Of a stretch of DNA of 64,000 bases, positions 62,241-64,000 are shown piece by piece. How positions within the stretch are numbered: position 1 is the stretch's first letter; the number at the start of each line of letters is the position of its first letter. This stretch comes from Bacillota bacterium. Lineage in GTDB: Bacteria > Bacillota > Clostridia > Oscillospirales > Oscillospiraceae. The DNA is taken from the NCBI GenBank assembly GCA_029224785.1, contig JAQXVF010000001.1, positions 1 through 64,000 of the forward strand, in the 5' to 3' direction. The translations under genes and the position numbers were made by a program. Under the pieces are notes generated by a model that was given only the letters and a program-made list of their open reading frames with translations, was not told the DNA's origin and did not search any database.

Positions 62241-63428
62241 ATGCAGATATATGCCGATAATGCCGCCACCACAAAAATGAGCAAGATCGCCCTGGATACC
62301 ATGGTTTCCGCACTGAATGACCTGTACGGCAATCCCTCCAGTCTCCATTCCGTCGGTCAGCAGGCCAAGGAAGCTCTGGAAGAGGCCCGTGCCACCGTGG
62401 CATCCTGCCTGGGCTGTGAGCCCCGGGAGATCTACTTTACTTCCGGCGGCAGCGAAGCCGATAACCAGGCTATCCGCTCTGCCGCCCATCAAGGTGCAAA
62501 AAAAGGCAAAAAACACATTATCTCCACCGCTTTTGAGCATCACGCCGTTCTCCACACCCTGAAAAGGCTGGAAAAGGAGGGCTTTGAGGTCACGCTTCTG
62601 GATGTGCATGAAAACGGCATGGTGTCCGCCCAGCAGGTAAAGGAGGCCATTCGGCCCGACACCTGCCTGGTCACCATTATGTACGCCAACAACGAGATCG
62701 GCTCCGTCATGCCCATTGCGGAGATCGGTGCCGTCTGCCGGGAGGCCAAGGTTCCCTTCCACACCGATGCCGTCCAGGCTGTAGGCCACCTGGCAATTGA
62801 CGTAAAGGCGCAAAACATTGATATGCTGAGCCTTTCCGGCCACAAGTTCCACGGTCCCAAGGGCATCGGCGCCCTGTATGTCCGCCGGGGTATCCTGCTG
62901 GAGAATCTGATCGACGGCGGCGCTCAGGAACGGGGCAAGCGGGCCGGCACCGAGAATCTGCCTGCCATCTGCTCCATGGCTGCTGCCTTGAAGGATGCCT
63001 GTGACCATCTGGAGGAAAACGCCGCCAAGGTCTCCGCCCTGCGGGACAGATTGATCGCCGGTCTTTCCACGATTCCCCACTGCGCCCTCAATGGAGATCC
63101 GGTTCACCGGCTGCCCGGCAACGTAAGCTTCTGCTTTGAAGGCATCGAGGGAGAGTCCCTGCTGCTTCTGCTGGATGCCAAAGGGATCTGCGCATCCTCC
63201 GGCTCCGCCTGCACCTCCGGTTCTCTGGATCCCAGCCATGTGCTGCTGGCCATCGGCCGTGTCCACGATGTGGCCCACGGCTCCCTGCGGCTTTCCCTGT
63301 GTGAGACCAACACCCGGGAGGAAGTGGACTATATGATCCGGGAGATCCCCCAGGTGGTGTCCTACCTGCGCGGCATGAGTCCGGTCTGGCGTGACCTGCA
63401 GACCGGAAAACGTCAGTATATTCTTTGA
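62241..63428 (+). CDS. iscS: Cysteine desulfurase (IscS/NifS type)
   Basis: [21 protein letters not shown]...[44 protein letters not shown]...[21 protein letters not shown]. Confidence 0.96.
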   Translation: MQIYADNAATTKMSKIALDTMVSALNDLYGNPSSLHSVGQQAKEALEEARATVASCLGCEPREIYFTSGGSEADNQAIRSAAHQGAKKGKKHIISTAFEHHAVLHTLKRLEKEGFEVTLLDVHENGMVSAQQVKEAIRPDTCLVTIMYANNEIGSVMPIAEIGAVCREAKVPFHTDAVQAVGHLAIDVKAQNIDMLSLSGHKFHGPKGIGALYVRRGILLENLIDGGAQERGKRAGTENLPAICSMAAALKDACDHLEENAAKVSALRDRLIAGLSTIPHCALNGDPVHRLPGNVSFCFEGIEGESLLLLLDAKGICASSGSACTSGSLDPSHVLLAIGRVHDVAHGSLRLSLCETNTREEVDYMIREIPQVVSYLRGMSPVWRDLQTGKRQYIL

Positions 63429-63445
63429 TAGGAGTCGATAATCAT

Positions 63446-63874
63446 ATGGCACTGTACAGCGAAAAAGTAATGGATCATTTCACCCATCCCAGAAACGTGG
63501 GCATCATCGAAAACGCCGACGGCGTCGGCGAAGTGGGCAACGCCAAATGCGGCGACATCATGAAGATCTATCTGAAGATCGACAACGACATCATCACCGA
63601 TGTGAAATTTGAGACCTTCGGATGCGGTTCCGCCATTGCCTCCTCCTCCATGGCAACGGAGATGATCAAGGGCAAGAACATCAAGGACGCCATGGCCCTG
63701 ACCAACAAGGCCGTGGCCGAGGCTCTGGACGGCCTGCCTGCCCACAAACTGCACTGCTCCGTTCTGGCAGAAGAAGCCATCAAAAACGCATTGAAGGACT
63801 ACTATGACCGTCACGGGATCGCTTACGACGAAAGTCTCTTCCCCGAAAGCGATCACGACCACGAGGAAGCATGA
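63446..63874 (+). CDS. iscU: Fe-S cluster scaffold protein (IscU/NifU N-terminal type)
   Basis: YSEKVMDHFTHPRNVGIIENADGVGEVGNAKCGDIMKIYLKI...FGCGSAIASSSMATEMIKGK...HKLHCSVLAEEAI. Confidence 0.95.
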   Translation: MALYSEKVMDHFTHPRNVGIIENADGVGEVGNAKCGDIMKIYLKIDNDIITDVKFETFGCGSAIASSSMATEMIKGKNIKDAMALTNKAVAEALDGLPAHKLHCSVLAEEAIKNALKDYYDRHGIAYDESLFPESDHDHEEA

Positions 63875-64000
63875 TCGTCTCCACCAAGGGGCGTTACGCT
63901 CTGCGGGTCATGGTGGGTCTTGCGGGACACAGCGGTGAAGAATACATTCCCCTGAAGGAAATTGCCGAGGAAGAGGGCATTTCCCAGAAGTATCTGGAGT
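63871..64000 (+). CDS. Rrf2-family transcriptional regulator (truncated by window end)
   Basis: MIVSTKGRYALRVMVGLAGHSGEEYIPLKEIAEEEGISQKYLE; overlaps iscU stop. Confidence 0.9.
   Translation, partial: MIVSTKGRYALRVMVGLAGHSGEEYIPLKEIAEEEGISQKYLE

Overview
The window is a GC-rich, mostly housekeeping chromosomal segment. Gene content and order suggest a Clostridia/Oscillospiraceae-type Bacillota genome; this is an inference from content, not a database match. About 60 genes are supported. They include aspS; rpmG-secE-nusG-rplK-rplA-rplJ-rplL; an Mrp ATPase; ABC-F; rnmV-like, holA, comEC and T-box-alaS; pepF; polC-ispG-rseP-dxr-cdsA-uppS-frr-pyrH; glnS; csoR-copA; a cbiMN-cbiQ-cbiO cobalt/nickel ECF transporter; two tandem YitT genes; ftsH-hpt-tilS-dnaB-rplI-gdpP; rnj; dus; spoIVB; and iscS-iscU-rrf2. 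RNA and regulatory elements visible directly are tRNA-Leu(UAG), an alaS T-box, an L10 leader with attenuator, a cobalamin riboswitch, several intrinsic terminators, and operator/promoter overlaps for CsoR, a TetR and an Rrf2 regulator. The items most worth a second look are: (1) a cobalamin riboswitch feeding a decayed CbiO-like ORF that is translationally coupled to two YitT genes; (2) an unassigned ~250-nt structured RNA candidate between glnS and csoR; (3) a truncated spoIVB copy whose homology ends exactly at a 115-bp element with terminal inverted repeats, next to inverted Spo0A-box-like sequences; (4) a perfect C6G6 palindrome at the cbiM promoter; (5) a U-tract terminator inside the frr-uppS operon and an early attenuator-like hairpin in the rpmG-secE-nusG leader. 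I saw no prophage, CRISPR array, intact transposase, or obvious defence or biosynthetic cluster.
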